The notes under the pieces: generated by a model
Told to the model about the DNA's origin: nothing
The model's database searches: none
What the model saw: only the letters and a program-made list of their open reading frames with translations
Assembly: GCA_963920525.1 (NCBI GenBank)
Contig: OY986436.1
Location: 87,646,470 to 87,710,469 of the forward strand
From: Dichetophora obliterata
Lineage: Eukaryota > Arthropoda > Insecta > Diptera > Sciomyzidae
Direction of reading: 5' to 3'
DNA length: 64,000 bases
In this document: positions 33,431 through 46,042 of the stretch, piece after piece
Numbering within the stretch: the first letter of the stretch is position 1
Layout: each line of letters starts with the position of its first letter
Program-made: the position numbers and the translations under genes

Positions 33431-34403
33431 TACCCCCGTATTCATAAACCTGTTTTAGCGATAGTTATACAGTGAAAAACATTTTGTTATGCATAAACGT
33501 ATATTATCATCAACGTTCTAAGAGTATTTTAACGATCGTTAAAATCATTCTGAACATCGTTCCTACTCGTACCTCGCCGTTGTTTTGTTCAAAGGGGTTG
33601 ATCCTTGCTCTATACATTTCTCCGCGCTTTGGAAAAGGTTCCTCTTCTTCCACTAAAGTGCAGATAATCAAAATATTGAACATGTCCATTGCTTTTATAT
33701 ATTTGTTTATTTTTCACTTCACTTTTTTTGCTTTTTTAATGCCTAACATAACTTGTCAAAATCAGCTATGGGTGTTGTTACGGTGGTCGTGATATGATCC
33801 CTGGTCATGACACTTTACTCTCTTTTTTCGTTTGATAAGCTGTGTGACGAAAGTATGCTATGCTGGTGGTCATATGATGCCTAAGCACCAGTACACTTTT
33901 TGCTACTTTTAGTATTTTTACCACCGACGTGTTGCTAATAAGCAGGTTTCATTACTGCTTTCATACATTTTATACTAAAAGTGTACTATTTTCGTGCATA
34001 AACACAAATATTGTGAATAAGTTCACAACGCAATACTGGTTTGATCCCATGATTTCATATTTTTGTCAAATCATTTGGTGACCGTGGTGGTGAAAATTTA
34101 CTCTCTTGCTCTCGCTCTCAAATTGTAAATATACATTGAAACAACAACAATGCATGACCATGATGAGCCTATGACCGCCACCGTAACAGGGCACTTTCTG
34201 GCGACAAAAAGTCTGTTTTTCGTCAAGTTCTTTCGTTAAGCTGTCAGCTGATGAAGTGTTGCTTACTGTTTTTAAAAAATTCCCATATTGCTTAAAATGC
34301 TCTTAAAATACGTTTATGCATAAACAGCATTTTAAGGGATATTTTGTGTTCTAACTAAAACAGTTTTTAACGAGTGCATAACAAATGTAATGAATACGGC
34401 CGT
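33431..34403. repeat. Inverted-repeat insertion between the Harbinger genes
   Basis: CCGTATTCATAAACCTGTTT at the left and, on the complement, CCGTATTCATTACATTTGTT at the right, with further inverted matches (GTTATGCATAAACG region; TGTTTATGCATAAACG). It holds a second inverted pair at 33771-34192. Frames inside (33472-33792) are not convincing. Confidence 0.6.
33771..34192. repeat. Inner inverted repeat with TGTTACGGTGG ends
   Basis: TGTTACGGTGGTCGTGATAT near 33777 is mirrored by GACCGCCACCGTAACA ending near 34190. Additional inverted GGTCAT/ATGACC pairs inside make a strong foldback. Confidence 0.55.
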
Positions 34404-34469
34404 TATTATTTATATTATCTAAAAAAACATATTCATTAAAAAAATCAAAGGAGGTACCCTTGATGTTTT

Positions 34470-34830
34470 GATGAAAAAAACAGTGAAATAATTTTTGCGC
34501 TTAGCTGGATGAATTTTTGAAAATTATTGTCATATGTGCAATTTTTACTTGAATTTCTTTTTACAACCAAAACATTTTTTGAGTCACTTTTTGAGTAAAA
34601 AGTCACTATTTTTACTAACGGTAGAGTTTGAACTATTTTAGTGAAGTGCTTTTATTGAACTTTTGAACAAAAAAAAAATTTAATGATATATATAAATGAA
34701 CAGCGGAGATATTTGCAGTGAAAGTCTAAAATTTAATTTTCATGTGGTTTTTTTCTCATTCTTAGGTAACGATGATTTATGAAAAAGTCGTTGAACAAAA
34801 AATTTCTACAATTTTAAAGATATGTGAGTG
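34470..34830. repeat. Dispersed repeat, inverted partner at 40450-40810
   Basis: CAGTGAAATAATTTTTGCGC, CTCATTCTTAGGTAACGATG and neighbouring blocks recur in the opposite orientation and reverse order at 40450-40810, inside the giant hAT insertion. Non-coding. Confidence 0.6.
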
Positions 34831-35494
34831 TTTTTAATGTCGTGTTTACAATGGTAAAAAGTATAATAACAAAATTACCGTTAGTTGAACAATTTCTGAG
34901 GGGACGTGGCAAAAACCAAGTATGTAACAATTTAATCTAGGATGCACTTAATATGTATCCATAGTATGAGCTAAACCTTTGAGCCGCTGAGATGTGTATA
35001 AAGGCTAAACAAACAAACAAACAGAAAATTAGTTTTATTACTATAGATGATAACTTTTAGAAATAATTATACCCATTCTTGTAACGAATTTCAGTACCCT
35101 TAAACCCTTTGTAGAATTCCGCCTACTTTCTTGATCGTCTTTTTTTATAATTATATATACTCTTGCACCTAATTTTATTACCCTAGTAAAGACGGCACAT
35201 ATTTTTGCTTATATCTTTAAATACTTACGGTTTATTGTTGTCATTGGCTTACCTATTATAATGCTTCTTAATTACTTCGCAAATATAAAAAGTGAAAACG
35301 AAATTCCCATGTATAGATATTATGAGCTTAACAATTATTAAACTATTAACTTAAAAAATGCATAAGAAAAAACAAATCACATTTAAATTCATTTATTTAT
35401 AAATTAATATCCTCTAAGGATAGCAGTCTTAAAGTTTCACTTTGTACTTTCATTTGTTTTTGTTCATTAAAAAATACAGTTATATAAATAATAG

Positions 35495-35635
35495 CTGCGT
35501 TTTTTCCAACAATTTGCTCTACTCCACAAAACAAAAAGCAATATTACACCAGAAAAAAAGAAAGGGTACATTTTTGGAGCAAATTACATGTAGCAATTTT
35601 TACAGGAGTAGAACAAATTGTTGGAAAAAACGCAG
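35495..35635. mobile_element. 141-bp MITE downstream of the Harbinger DNA-binding gene
   Basis: Arms of 31 bp with one mismatch: CTGCGTTTTTTCCAACAATT...CTACTCC and its complement. It lies just 3' of the minus-strand gene stop (35668). No clear target duplication. Confidence 0.7.
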
Positions 35636-35667
35636 AAAATAAATAAATAAAAAAATAATATTAAAAT

Positions 35668-36680
35668 TTATGGGTCACCATTTGTGATGTCAATGTACGA
35701 AGGTGCCATACTTTGCGCCAATAGTTCAAAGGCTGAAGCTATACGGTCCAACGTCCGCGCCAATGTCTCAAACTCTGAAGCTATGCGATCCAACGCTCGC
35801 GCTTGCAGAGTCGCCGCTTCGGCATTCTCTTTCGCTGCTTCAGATTGTATCTGAAAGAATAAAGAACAAATATAAGAACTCATCTCGCTCCAAAAAGCTG
35901 TGTGTACTCACTGTTATAGCATTCGCTTGTTGCGTTGCAATAGTTGCAAACTGCTCTTTAGCTGCATCGAGAACGGTTCGCTTTGGAACAGTTCTCCTCT
36001 GCTCAGACGGATTATTTCTAGTTTCGGTGCGCCTCTTTTTTGCTGGCGTTTCCACAACCGCCTCCAACGCAACATCTGCCTCCTCGTCAACATCAAGCAT
36101 GTTGGGCACCGTCGGAGTGGAGTGCAAAACTGCAGTTTCACCTGACTCCAAGGCGATCTGCAAATGCTATACCAACAATAAGACACCATAAATAAAAGTT
36201 TTCATAAATTTAAATGTAGCTACCTCTTCCTCCGGAATGCTGTCAGCGCAGGTGCTGCTCCCTTCCACATATTCCGTGCCAAGGATGCCCAACATACGCT
36301 TTTCTAGCTCAGTGAGCGCAGAAAGGGACAAAGGCTTCCCACCTGTAGACGCCATTTGTTTCCTCAGTTCTCTTGCCTTCACCGACGTCCTGCATTTGAG
36401 ATCACGCCAGGCCTAAAATGGGAAAATATTATATTTTAACATAGATATCAGACTTATATACTATTTAACTTACCACTTGCCACTGCGCCGCGGACTTCTC
36501 GGCTCCACCGACACTGTTGAGCTGGCCAGCCAGCTCTTCCCACTTGTTGGCGGCTTCATGCCGACCATGCAGTGCCCCAAACCTCCCTTCTGCCATGCCT
36601 TTTTGTGCCCCACAAAAGTCCAGCATTAGCCTATATTGTTCTGCTGTGGCCCGGCTGCTTCTTTTTTTACCTGCGTCCAT
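35668..36680 (-). CDS. PIF/Harbinger Myb/SANT-like DNA-binding protein, intact
   Basis: Four exons on the minus strand: 36474-36680, 36224-36412, 35912-36166 and 35668-35850. Each is a multiple of three (207, 189, 255, 183 nt), with GT-AG introns, giving 277 codons with no stop or shift. The N-terminal 85 residues fit the zeste-type Myb/SANT-like DNA-binding domain: RATAEQYRLMLDFC, the conserved KWEELAGQLNSVGG, and AAQWQVAWRDLKCR crossing intron 1. An acidic middle and a basic KKRRTETRN stretch follow; the latter is a likely nuclear localisation signal. The C-terminus is Ala/Glu/Leu-rich with repeated LDRIASxFE.LA, predicted helical or coiled-coil. In Harbinger elements this protein binds the ends and carries the transposase into the nucleus (known). 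It is the only transposon gene in the window with no visible lesion, so it could be active or host-adopted. Confidence 0.85.
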
Positions 36681-36939
36681 ATTTTTTGACTTTAATATTT
36701 TTGATTTTTTAACGTTTTGTTTTGACTTTTCACTATTCTTCTTTCAACCCTTTCGTAAAATTTAGCTGTCAAACGCCAGTGCTACCACATTTAAAAAATT
36801 TATTAACAATACTTACGCTAACTTTTCTAACGCAATTCTTAGCTATTGTTGTAGCTTATCCTCGAAATGAGAATACGGCAAACGTTACTGCAAGCTATAA
36901 ACGTTGTTAGTTAACGTTAGCGGTTGAAGCAAGTTAAGA

Positions 36940-37747
36940 TTTGAACGTGAAAATTTCATGGAAATTTCATGGAAATTTCACGTTGTTCTATTGTATTTGA
37001 CAAACTATTTGATTAACGGTTTGAAATGTGAACACCCCTTATAGTTCTTTGTATCGCCGAATTTAATATCGCTTTCTCCGAATGACAGGCAATCGACCAT
37101 GCAAAAACAACCTCTATTTCCAACAGCAAGTGCAGTCTCGTTTACACATGCAAGCGATCCTGTTTCGATAACGTCATCGTCGGTACGTCAGCGGTTTATT
37201 GCTTCTTCACAACAAAACTACATGCACGTAACATTGCCCCAACATAAATTATTTAACGCCGCAAACTTCAGTTGCGTTTAATGTTTTCGTGCCTAAAAAT
37301 AGTAAAATGCCAATCGCTGGTGGCATAATGTGTGCAAGAAATAGTAATAACAAGGCTATTCACAGTTTGAATACGCAGGTCTGTTATTTGCAAGATTTGT
37401 TATTTGAACGTCAATTTGCGTAAGCTTATTTAACTTTGTTGTTGTTTTGCATGCAAACGCAAATACGCAAACACGCGTGAATAAAAGTAAACTTGGACGT
37501 GTTTTTTGTACGTCGTATTTTTATGCTCTGTCTACATCCGCATAATTACGCTCATCACAGGGTTGCATTATTACTGAATACGACAGTCACATGGTGTGGT
37601 GCTCACAGTTTCAACAATAACAAATGCTATAAATACGATTTGTTAAATGTACGCTTAAATATAGAATTATAAAATATGAATAGCCTTCCTGTTCCTGAAT
37701 AGCCTTCCTGTTCCTCGAGGAACCTACCTCGAAGAAACAAGAACTAA
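36940..37747. other. 5' region of the gypsy-type element
   Basis: Upstream of the gag frame. It includes an exact 19-bp tandem duplication (GAATAGCCTTCCTGTTCCT at 37678-37715) just before the gag start and three closely spaced ATTTCATGG/ATTTCACG strings at 36950-36980. I could not delimit an LTR or a primer-binding site. Confidence 0.35.
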
Positions 37748-38869
37748 ATGCCAGTTAATCAGGGTAACAGTGTGCGCGAAATAGTTGATGTTTTGCTGGA
37801 ATTCGATCCTCTTAGTGATAACGTCACATCTATGCAATTCATAGAGCGTGTTGAACAATTAAAAATTGCATACCAGTGCCATGAAAGGCTACTTATGTTC
37901 GCCATACGAAGCAAGCTCAAAGGTGTCTCAAAAATGTGCGTCGACTCCCAACCAATTTTCCATGAGTGGACACAGTTTGTCGCCGCGTTTTTGGAAGACT
38001 TTCCATGTAAAGTGAATTCAACCGACATCCACATGCAATTGATACATGTGCGGGCAAACAGAAACGAAACAACAATTGAATTTTACTACAGAATGGTATC
38101 GATAGGTCGTCGCGGGTACCTAGATGATAATGCCATTATTAAATATATTATTAATAGTTTAAATGACGAAGGGCTACGGAAAACTCTTTCTGCGATGCAA
38201 TTTTTGAAGCGTTTGGATTTGCTAAAATCACTAAATAGTGTCGCCAGGAATTATAAAAAACAAGCAAATGTTTATGCGAAGTCGCAATCGCTGGCATTGT
38301 ATGTACATAAAGTAAGCTTCGTCGGAAAAGAAAAAGACGTGAGTGCTGAAATTAAAGATAAGTATAAGACAGGTCCAACCAGGGCCGTAGCCAGGATTTA
38401 CCCATGGGGGGTTTTGATGAACATTTTTTTATACAAATGGAATATGAATAATATCCACTTGTACTCCTCTAAAAATGAACTTTGGTTTTTTTATAACTAT
38501 TCCCAAAATATTTTTTGAGCTAAAACATTTTGCAAAAACCTCCAAAAATCATGTTTTTCGTAAATATATTGGCTGGTAGAATAGTTGTAAAAAAATAAAA
38601 TGTCAGATATTAAAGGCAGACAAACGCTCTTCCAATCTGCAGCAAAAGATTTTAAAGTTTTGAAATAGCATTAAAGATAATATGTACTGTTTTTCGTGAC
38701 TTTTTTTGAAATTTTTAATTTATTTTCAATAAAATTGAAATAACTTCATTATTTCCTAGCGATCCTCACTTTCAAGATATCGTTGGAAAGGTTTTGAAAG
38801 CTTGCATTCATGACCAGAATTTCTAAAATTTATACATATAACAACTAAAATGTCTTATATATAAAAAGA

Positions 38870-40090
38870 AGTGTACATTTTGATGTCGCCACTAACTGAA
38901 AAAACAGATCGACCGATTTAAACCAAGGACCTTTTAGGGTACGTTGGGTATGGTCTATGTTAAGACGTAGATGGTCTATGTTAAGTTTTCACGAAATCGG
39001 TAAAGTGGTTCCGGAGATATGGCATTTTAAAAATTTTCCCATATACTCCGATACAAATCGTTCGTGAGGGTTGGTGTCCGTTAAGATCTCAGGAACGGTA
39101 AAAACTAAGGGCTTCAAATTTACAACATTGTTGCTAAGGCCCATATCTCAAATTATATAGAAATAAAAATTGCCACACCCCCTATTGCCGCCCACAATTT
39201 AATAAAAACGATATATTTCAGACGAATTCGGTTTTTTAGTTTGTATGGTTACTCTCAGCAACTCAACAAAAAATAAGAGTGATCGAACTATAACTACGCC
39301 CACTTTTCAGAAATCATTATAATTCTTGAGTTGTGAATTTTTTTATAAAGAAACTTGGTGTATATGTGCTATGAGACCAAGTGGTGGTCACTATATACAT
39401 AAATGTTGCCACGCCTACTTCTACCGCCCCACAAAATCTTTTGTGCAGTGTCTTTTAAGGTCTCAGGAACCGTAACACCATAGGCCACCAAATTTACAAC
39501 ATCTGCTATCAACGTTTATATCTCAAATAATAAAAAACGAAAGTTTCTAAACCCCTTATGACCGCCCACAAATCAATTGATATGCTATATTTCAGACGAA
39601 TTTTGCTGTATTGGACTAAAGTTTTGTTATAGTTTGTATTGTTACTCTTAGCAACTTAGTATGCAAACATTCTATATTTAAGACGGTTTTTGTCGTAGTA
39701 GACTAAAATTTGATAATTAAGTTTGATAGTTACTGTTGGAAACTGTACCCAAAATGGGTTTCCATGCCCACAATTTTTTCCGCCCACAAATGAATGACAA
39801 TTCTATATATCAGACAGTTTTGGTCGTATAAGACTCAAATTTAGTAATTCAGTTCATATGGTTACTTTCGGCAGCTGTACTAAAAATAAGCGTGGTCGCA
39901 CTATGTTTACGACCATTTGTATGTGATGAGCGGGGAGTGAATCAAAGTGCACCAGGTATAAGCTTAATTAAACTGAAAATATGGCAGTCGATTTGTTTCG
40001 AAGATGAGATAGGTTAGGTAGAAAAAAATTTGCCACACCCCCTTTCACCGCCCAAAATTCAATAAAAATGCAGTCAAAATCTTTTACAAA
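38870..40090 (+). repeat. Helitron-like dispersed repeat, copy f
   Basis: TATATAAAAAGAAGTGTACA opens it. The CGAAATCGGTAAAGTGGTTC block (shared with 2350), several about 130-bp units and a GTGAATCAAAGTGCACCAGG string near 39935 follow. Non-coding. 38590-38870 before it is unassigned AT-rich DNA. Confidence 0.6.
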
Positions 40091-40449
40091 ACATCAAAAA
40101 CTCCTAAACCGCTCCTATGATTACGAAGAAAATTTGTATTTAGGGGATTCCAGATACAAAATATCTTTAAGCTCTATCTATTTTGATCTATCCTTAATGG
40201 CAGAGGGCACTGTAGTACAAATATGAACTTAATACAAATCTAAACGACTCGATGGATTTCCCTCAAACTTCGTACACATATTTTTTATGCATAATAGATT
40301 TTATTTTTACATACTTTGTTTTGACCTCGTCTCTTACGCTTTTTTTTTAACTAACGTGAATGGAGTTATTTAAATACGTTTTACTGTAAAAAATATTGGC
40401 CAATTTAGTTTTAGAAGATTTCTATTATTTTGACACCAGAAACATTCAC

Positions 40450-40810
40450 ATACATATCTTGAAAATTGGAGAAATTTTTAATCCAACGACATTTTCATAA
40501 AACATCGTTACCTAAGAATGAGGAAAAAACGTCATGAAAATCAAAGTTCGGTCAAAAGTTTAAAAAAAAGTACTTCTCAAAAATAGTTTGAACTGTACCG
40601 TTAGGTCAGTGTATATATTTTTATGATTTTTTCAAAAAAGGTTCAAAATACTGACTTTACTAAAAAAATTTCTCAAAAATTGTTTTTGTTTTAAAATTAA
40701 AATCAAGTAAGAATTGTACATCTAACTACCTTTCACATGACATAGCATTTAATTGCAAAAATTCTTTCAGTTAAGCGCAAAAATTATTTTACTGTTTTTG
40801 TCAGTAATGG
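40450..40810. repeat. Inverted partner of 34470-34830
   Basis: CATCGTTACCTAAGAATGAG and AAGCGCAAAAATTATTTTAC blocks in reverse order relative to the copy in the Harbinger element. The 40100-40450 stretch before it is unassigned. Confidence 0.55.
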
Positions 40811-42905
40811 AAAGTACTGAGCAATGAAACAAAACGGTGAGTTCGTGGCACATACGAAATCAATATCGCTTGCAGATTGTGTTCGTTCACTGTTTCATAT
40901 CCAACAAAACTGGCGGCATTGCGACTCGGTTTTTCCGAATCGTTCCTACAATTGTCATTCTTTGTTTATGCAATTCGATGGCCAAACCGTACGATGTAAA
41001 AAAAATGTCGCAAGTTACATTACGATCGGATATCCCTTCACATAAATCTAACACCACACGCTGTCCTTGGCTGAGCTCAGGTCTGCAATTCCGACATTTC
41101 CCAACATAAACTTGAGTTGAACGCATAATTGGTTTTAGAATCACAGGCATACCAAATTTTGATTCCATATTTTGCTGGTTTTGAGGGTATAAATTGCCTG
41201 AACCGGCACTTCCTGCCATGAGGAACTAATTGCTCGTCAATTGTAATGCATTTACTAAGCGTATATAGGGTTTTCAAATTTGAGTTCCATTTCTCGAACA
41301 CGTATCGAATCGGTGCCAATTTGTCTCTTGCGCGTCGTTGAACTCTATCGCTTTTGTCGTCAAACCGAATGCAGCTTTGTATTAATTTGAATGTCACCAG
41401 AGACATGGTTTTCCTAAAGATGAATCGCCCATAGTTCACGTCCCACAATTGCGTAACACATTCTCCATATGAGCGATATACGCCAGCGAGCAGACACAAA
41501 CCAAAATATGCACGCAATGTATCCAGATCAATATTTCTCCAATTTTGTTTGTGTTTTCGGACTCCATATAAATTTATCATGGTCAAGACAATGTCTTCAA
41601 TAGGCTTCAGAAACAACAAAAATGATGACAATGGACTGGACACGGTAACACATGCATTTGTTTTTGGACCCGATTCGATGGTTGTTGTTCTTCGTCTGTA
41701 AGAATAGCGTCGGTTGATTTCGAATGGCTCTTGCAAATACAGTATGACCTCGGTTACTGCTACTAATAAAAACCAAGGCAGTTGCAAAAACCGAGGTTGT
41801 TGCATTGACCGAGTCACACATAAACACTGCTTTAAGAATTTATATACAAACAATATCTAGTTTATATTGTCCTAAAGATAATTTTGTGCATAATTAATAT
41901 ATTTTTTTAAATAAAACAACTTTAGTGTTATCAATTTACATCGAAAATATTAATTTTTCAAGAAAATTTAATTCATTTTCTTAATAATAATATAAAACAC
42001 AAAACATTACATACAAACATATGTAATTTAATTGAACAAAAAACAAATAAATAAAACATACACATTCTTTTGTACAAAATATGAGTAATGGGTCATTTGT
42101 TCTAATTTTAAAAGAAGTCAGAAATTTTAGACTGTTTTTTGGTATTAGAAATATGTTTCTGCACTGCAGTTTCGCGAAGATCTTGAAGAAGCAAAACTTC
42201 TTTTAAGCCGATTTTGTTTTCTTCAGCCCATTGAATACATAAATGTTTAATGAATTAATGGCATCCTTGGACTTTATTTTAGGCAAATCCTAGATAATGC
42301 TAGTGATTTCGATTTCCTCTTCGCTTTCAACATCTTCATCTTCAGCTGCATAATTTGAGTTATTTTCTCCAAATATCCAAGTATTAATTTCTTCATTTGT
42401 AATGTTGGGGGTAATTTCATGAAGATAATCAGACACTGAAGTAATTATTGCTTGTTCACTGAGAATTTCAGCTCTAATTATACTTAAAGGCAACATTTCT
42501 TCATCAGTCCACGGATTTTGAGGACTCATCAATACGTTCCAGCATTTTTATATGACATTAGCCGGCACTTTATCCCAAACATTAGCTAAAAGGCAAACTG
42601 CATTCCTCAAGTTAAATGTTTTGATTTTTTGCTCAATATCTGAGCCTTCACTGCTGATTATATACGCCAAGAGACTTCTTTTGTAAATCAATTTCGTTAT
42701 TTTAATAACGTTTTGATCTATTGGCTGAAGAATGGCTGTGCAGTTTGCCGGAAAACACATGATGGTGATCATGCCATCCTCACTTGTCAATTCACCATCT
42801 TTGGGATGACAGGATGCATTATCCAGCAGTAAAAGCGCTTTTTTTGGAAGATCTTTGGAAGATAGAAATGATCTTACCTAAAAAAGATTATGTACTTTAA
42901 AATCC

Positions 42906-45900
42906 TTTAAATTAAAGGGAAACTGGGGGCGATGGAACAATGTAACATGCCTGACTGTCTCAATCTGGCGAGGCCAGCATAATCTTTGTGAAATCGCCTC
43001 AAGTCGACTCAAACCTCCACGTGGTGTTTCCTGGGCAACGTCAAAACTGACAACCGTTAGTTTGGCGGCTAATCTGAGCGGCGGGCTTAAAATAGGTTGT
43101 GCGTCGGGTTTGAAGCCCACCCGTAAAAACCAATTTCAATAAAAACAAATAAGAATAGAAGAAAAATTATCCCCAAATCTGATGACGACTACCGCAAACG
43201 AAAAACTGATAATGATTTACGGATATGCACCTGGAATGTCCGAACCCTTAATTGGGAAGGTGCCTCTATCCAACTGACTGATGTCTTGGAAAGATACAAA
43301 GCTGATATCACTGCTATCCAAGAAATGCGATGGAAGGGACAGGGTTGCATTCGGCATGCATCCTGTGATATCTACTACAGCGGCTATGCGGAGAAGCACG
43401 AGTTTGGATGCGGATTTGTAGTTGGCAAGAGACTACGGCCCCACGTCCTGCGATTCACACCTGTGAACGAACGACTTGCCATAATCCGCATCAAGGTTAA
43501 ATTTTTCAATATAAGCCTAATATGTGCGCACGCTCCGACAGAAGACAAGGACGATGAGATCAAGGAAATTTTCTACGAGGGCCTTGAAAATGCTTACGAG
43601 CGCTGCCCCTGCCACTTTGGCTGATTGACTTCGCCGCAGCACGAAACATGGTCGTAAGTAGCACTAGATTCAAGCATCTCAATATTCATAAAGCCACCTG
43701 GATGTCCCCTGATCAAAAAACAAAAAATCAAATTGATCACGTTTTGATCGACGGAAGGCACTCTTCCAGTGTATTGGATGTACGCATGATCCGTGGTGCA
43801 AACATTGACTCGGATCACTATCTTGTTGCAGCCAAGATCCGTACACGTCTGTGCGCAGCTAAGAATACACGCAACCCTACACAGAGAAAGCTAGACGTCG
43901 ACAAGCTGCAATCGAAACAGACAGCCGATGCTTTCGCCACTCGACTCTCACTCCTGCTTCAAAGCACTATGAAGCAATTGATGATAAATGCGCGCAGTGG
44001 ACACACATTTCCAACTCCATGCGTGCTGCTGCTGAAGAGGTGATTGGCTACCAACGCCCTCGCCGAAACCAGTGGTACGACCAGGAGTGTCGTGACGCCA
44101 CTGCAGAGAAAGACGCCGCCTACAAAGCCACCCTGCAGTCGGTTGTAACGCGCGCTGCTAAGGAGCGATTCAAAGAAAAGAGGAGGGAAGAGAGACATAT
44201 TTTCAGGCGGAAAAAAAGAGAGGCAGAAAAGCGCGAGCAAGAGAAGATTGAGATGTATGGTGACAGGAATGAGGCCCGAAAATTTTTCGAAAAAATAAGA
44301 CGCCTTGCCGATGGTTTTAAAACCGGGGCCTCTGCCTGCAAGGATGAAAACGGGAATCTAGTGACAGATGTCCAGAGTACACTGACGTTATGGAGGGAAC
44401 ACTTCTCTTAGCTTCTAAATGGCGACGCTGACAACAATCCCGCCAATAGAGATGATATTCCGGAAACCCCAATTGCGGATGACAGCGTCGAGGTTCCGCT
44501 GCCCGACTATGATGAAGTTCTGACAGCTATAGCTCGGCTTAAAAATAACAAAGCCGCGGGAGCTGATGGCTTACCTGCTGAGCTGTTTAAGAACGGAGGT
44601 GAAGCTCTACTTATATGCATTCACGAGCTTCTATGCAGAATATGGTCGGAAGAATGCATTCCGAACGATTGGAATCTCAGTGTGCTCTGTCCAATCCACA
44701 AGAAAGGCGATCCCACTATCTGTGCCAATTACCGTGGGATAAGCCTTCTTAATATCGCATATTAGGTCCTGTTGAGCGTTTTATGTGAAAGATTGAAGCC
44801 CATTGTAAACAAACTGATCGGACCTTATCAGTGTGGCTTCAGACCTGAAAGTCCACCATCGACCAGATTTTCACGCTACGACAAATCTTAGCGAATACTC
44901 TAGAAAAACAAGTCGACACCCACCATCTTTTTGTCGACTACAAAGCCGCCTTCGACAACCCAATAAGGAAGCACCTGTACTCCACCATGTCTGAATTTGG
45001 TATTCCTGCAAAACTAATACGACTTTGCAGGATGACACTGAGCAACACCAGCAGCGCAGTTAAAATCGGGAAGGACCTCTCCCCACCATTTATTACCAAA
45101 CGAGGTTTCAGACAAGGTGATTCCTTATCGTGCGACTTTTTCAACCTAATGATGGAAAAGATCATCCGAGCTGCTGATCTGAGACGTAGTGGCACAATAT
45201 TCTACAAGAGTGTTATGCTGCTTGCGTATGCTGATGACATAGATATCATTGGCCATAATACGCGCGAAGTCAGTGCAGCATTTTCCTTAGAAAGAGAGTC
45301 AAGTCGAATGGGTCTGTCAGTGAATGCAGATAAGACGAAATACTTAGTGTCAACAAACAAACAGTCCCAGCGTCTTGGAACCCACGTAACCGTTGACAAT
45401 ACCTCCTTCGAGGTTGTGAAGAACTTCGTTTATCTGGGATCCAGCATTAATTCAATCAACAACATCAGCATTGAGATTAAACGAAGAATAACTCTTGCCA
45501 ACAGGTGTTACTTTGGGCTCTGTAGGCAATTGAGAAGCAGAGCCCTCTCTTGACGAACGAAAATCACGCTCTATAAATCGCTCATCATGCCCGTCCTACT
45601 TTACGCATCACAAACCTGGACGCTGAGCAGCTTAGATGAAAAGACTTTAGGAGCATTCGAGAGAAAGATTCTTCGTAAGATCTACGGACCAATCTGCGTC
45701 AATGGCGAGTACCGAATACGGTGGAATGATGAACTGTATGAGCTGTACGCTGACATCGACATAGTCAAGAGCATTAAAATCGAGCGGCTTCGCTGGCTTG
45801 GTCATGTTCAGAGCATGAAAGACGATGCTCCAGTGAAGAAAACATTCGATTCGGTACCCAGCGGCGGTCAACGCAGAAGAGGACGACCGCATCTTCATTG

Positions 45901-46042
45901 GAAAGACCAAGTAGAGGACAACCTGACGAAGCTTGGAATTTCCAACTGGCGCCAGCAAGCGAAAGACAGAAATGGCTGGCGCAAATTCTTAGATGAGGCC
46001 AAGACCGACATACGGTTGTAGCGCCAACTAAGTAAGTAAGTA
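42906..46042 (+). mobile_element. RTE-type LINE, nearly full length
   Basis: A 3.1-kb plus-strand insertion flanked by a 12-bp duplication, ACTTTAAAATCC (42894-42905; 46043-46054). It has a single endonuclease plus reverse-transcriptase frame, a very short 3' UTR and a TAAG-repeat tail (46028-46042) instead of poly(A), all typical of RTE. It is inserted in the small intron of the Tigger transposase. The 5' 240 bp is non-coding, so little 5' truncation is likely. Confidence 0.88.
43145..46021 (+). pseudogene. RTE endonuclease / reverse transcriptase
   Basis: The order along the frame is the apurinic-type endonuclease start (LRICTWNVRTLNWEG, about 43208), AIQEMRWKGQG, and EFGCGFVVGKRLRPHV, then CAHAPTEDKDDE. 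An internal deletion follows: the frame jumps from CPCHFG (43620) to IDFAAARNMVVSSTRFKH, removing about 40 residues that should include the catalytic GDFNAK motif. Later SDHYLVAAKIR. The RT has KAAGADGLPAELFK, LCPIHKKGD.T.CANYRGISL, FRQGDSLS and the YADD active site (LAYADDIDIIG, about 45225). The C-terminal part (RIRWNDELYELY ... RRRGRPHLHWKDQ) resembles the insect craniofacial-development-protein-2-like RTE family. Stops at about 43622, 44409, 44762 and 45552, plus shifts near 43970 and 44850. Non-functional. Confidence 0.88.

Larger units (their letters stand above)
31690..36935. mobile_element. Two-gene PIF/Harbinger element
   Basis: Convergent genes, a HARBI1-type nuclease (plus) and a Myb/SANT-like DNA-binding protein (minus), are the defining pair of PIF/Harbinger elements. 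Both flanks contain degenerate inverted sequence rich in GTTAACGTTA, CGTATTCYCA and TAAGCTA (31700-31790 against the complement of 36830-36930), which I take as long imperfect ends. The 3-bp duplication could not be pinned down, so limits are approximate. Later insertions lie between the genes (33431-34403, 35495-35635). Confidence 0.75.

Noticed and set aside
38380..38518. C-terminal 46 codons of the gag reading frame
   Set aside because: This part is the hAT terminus read through by chance. The true continuation is at 59722.
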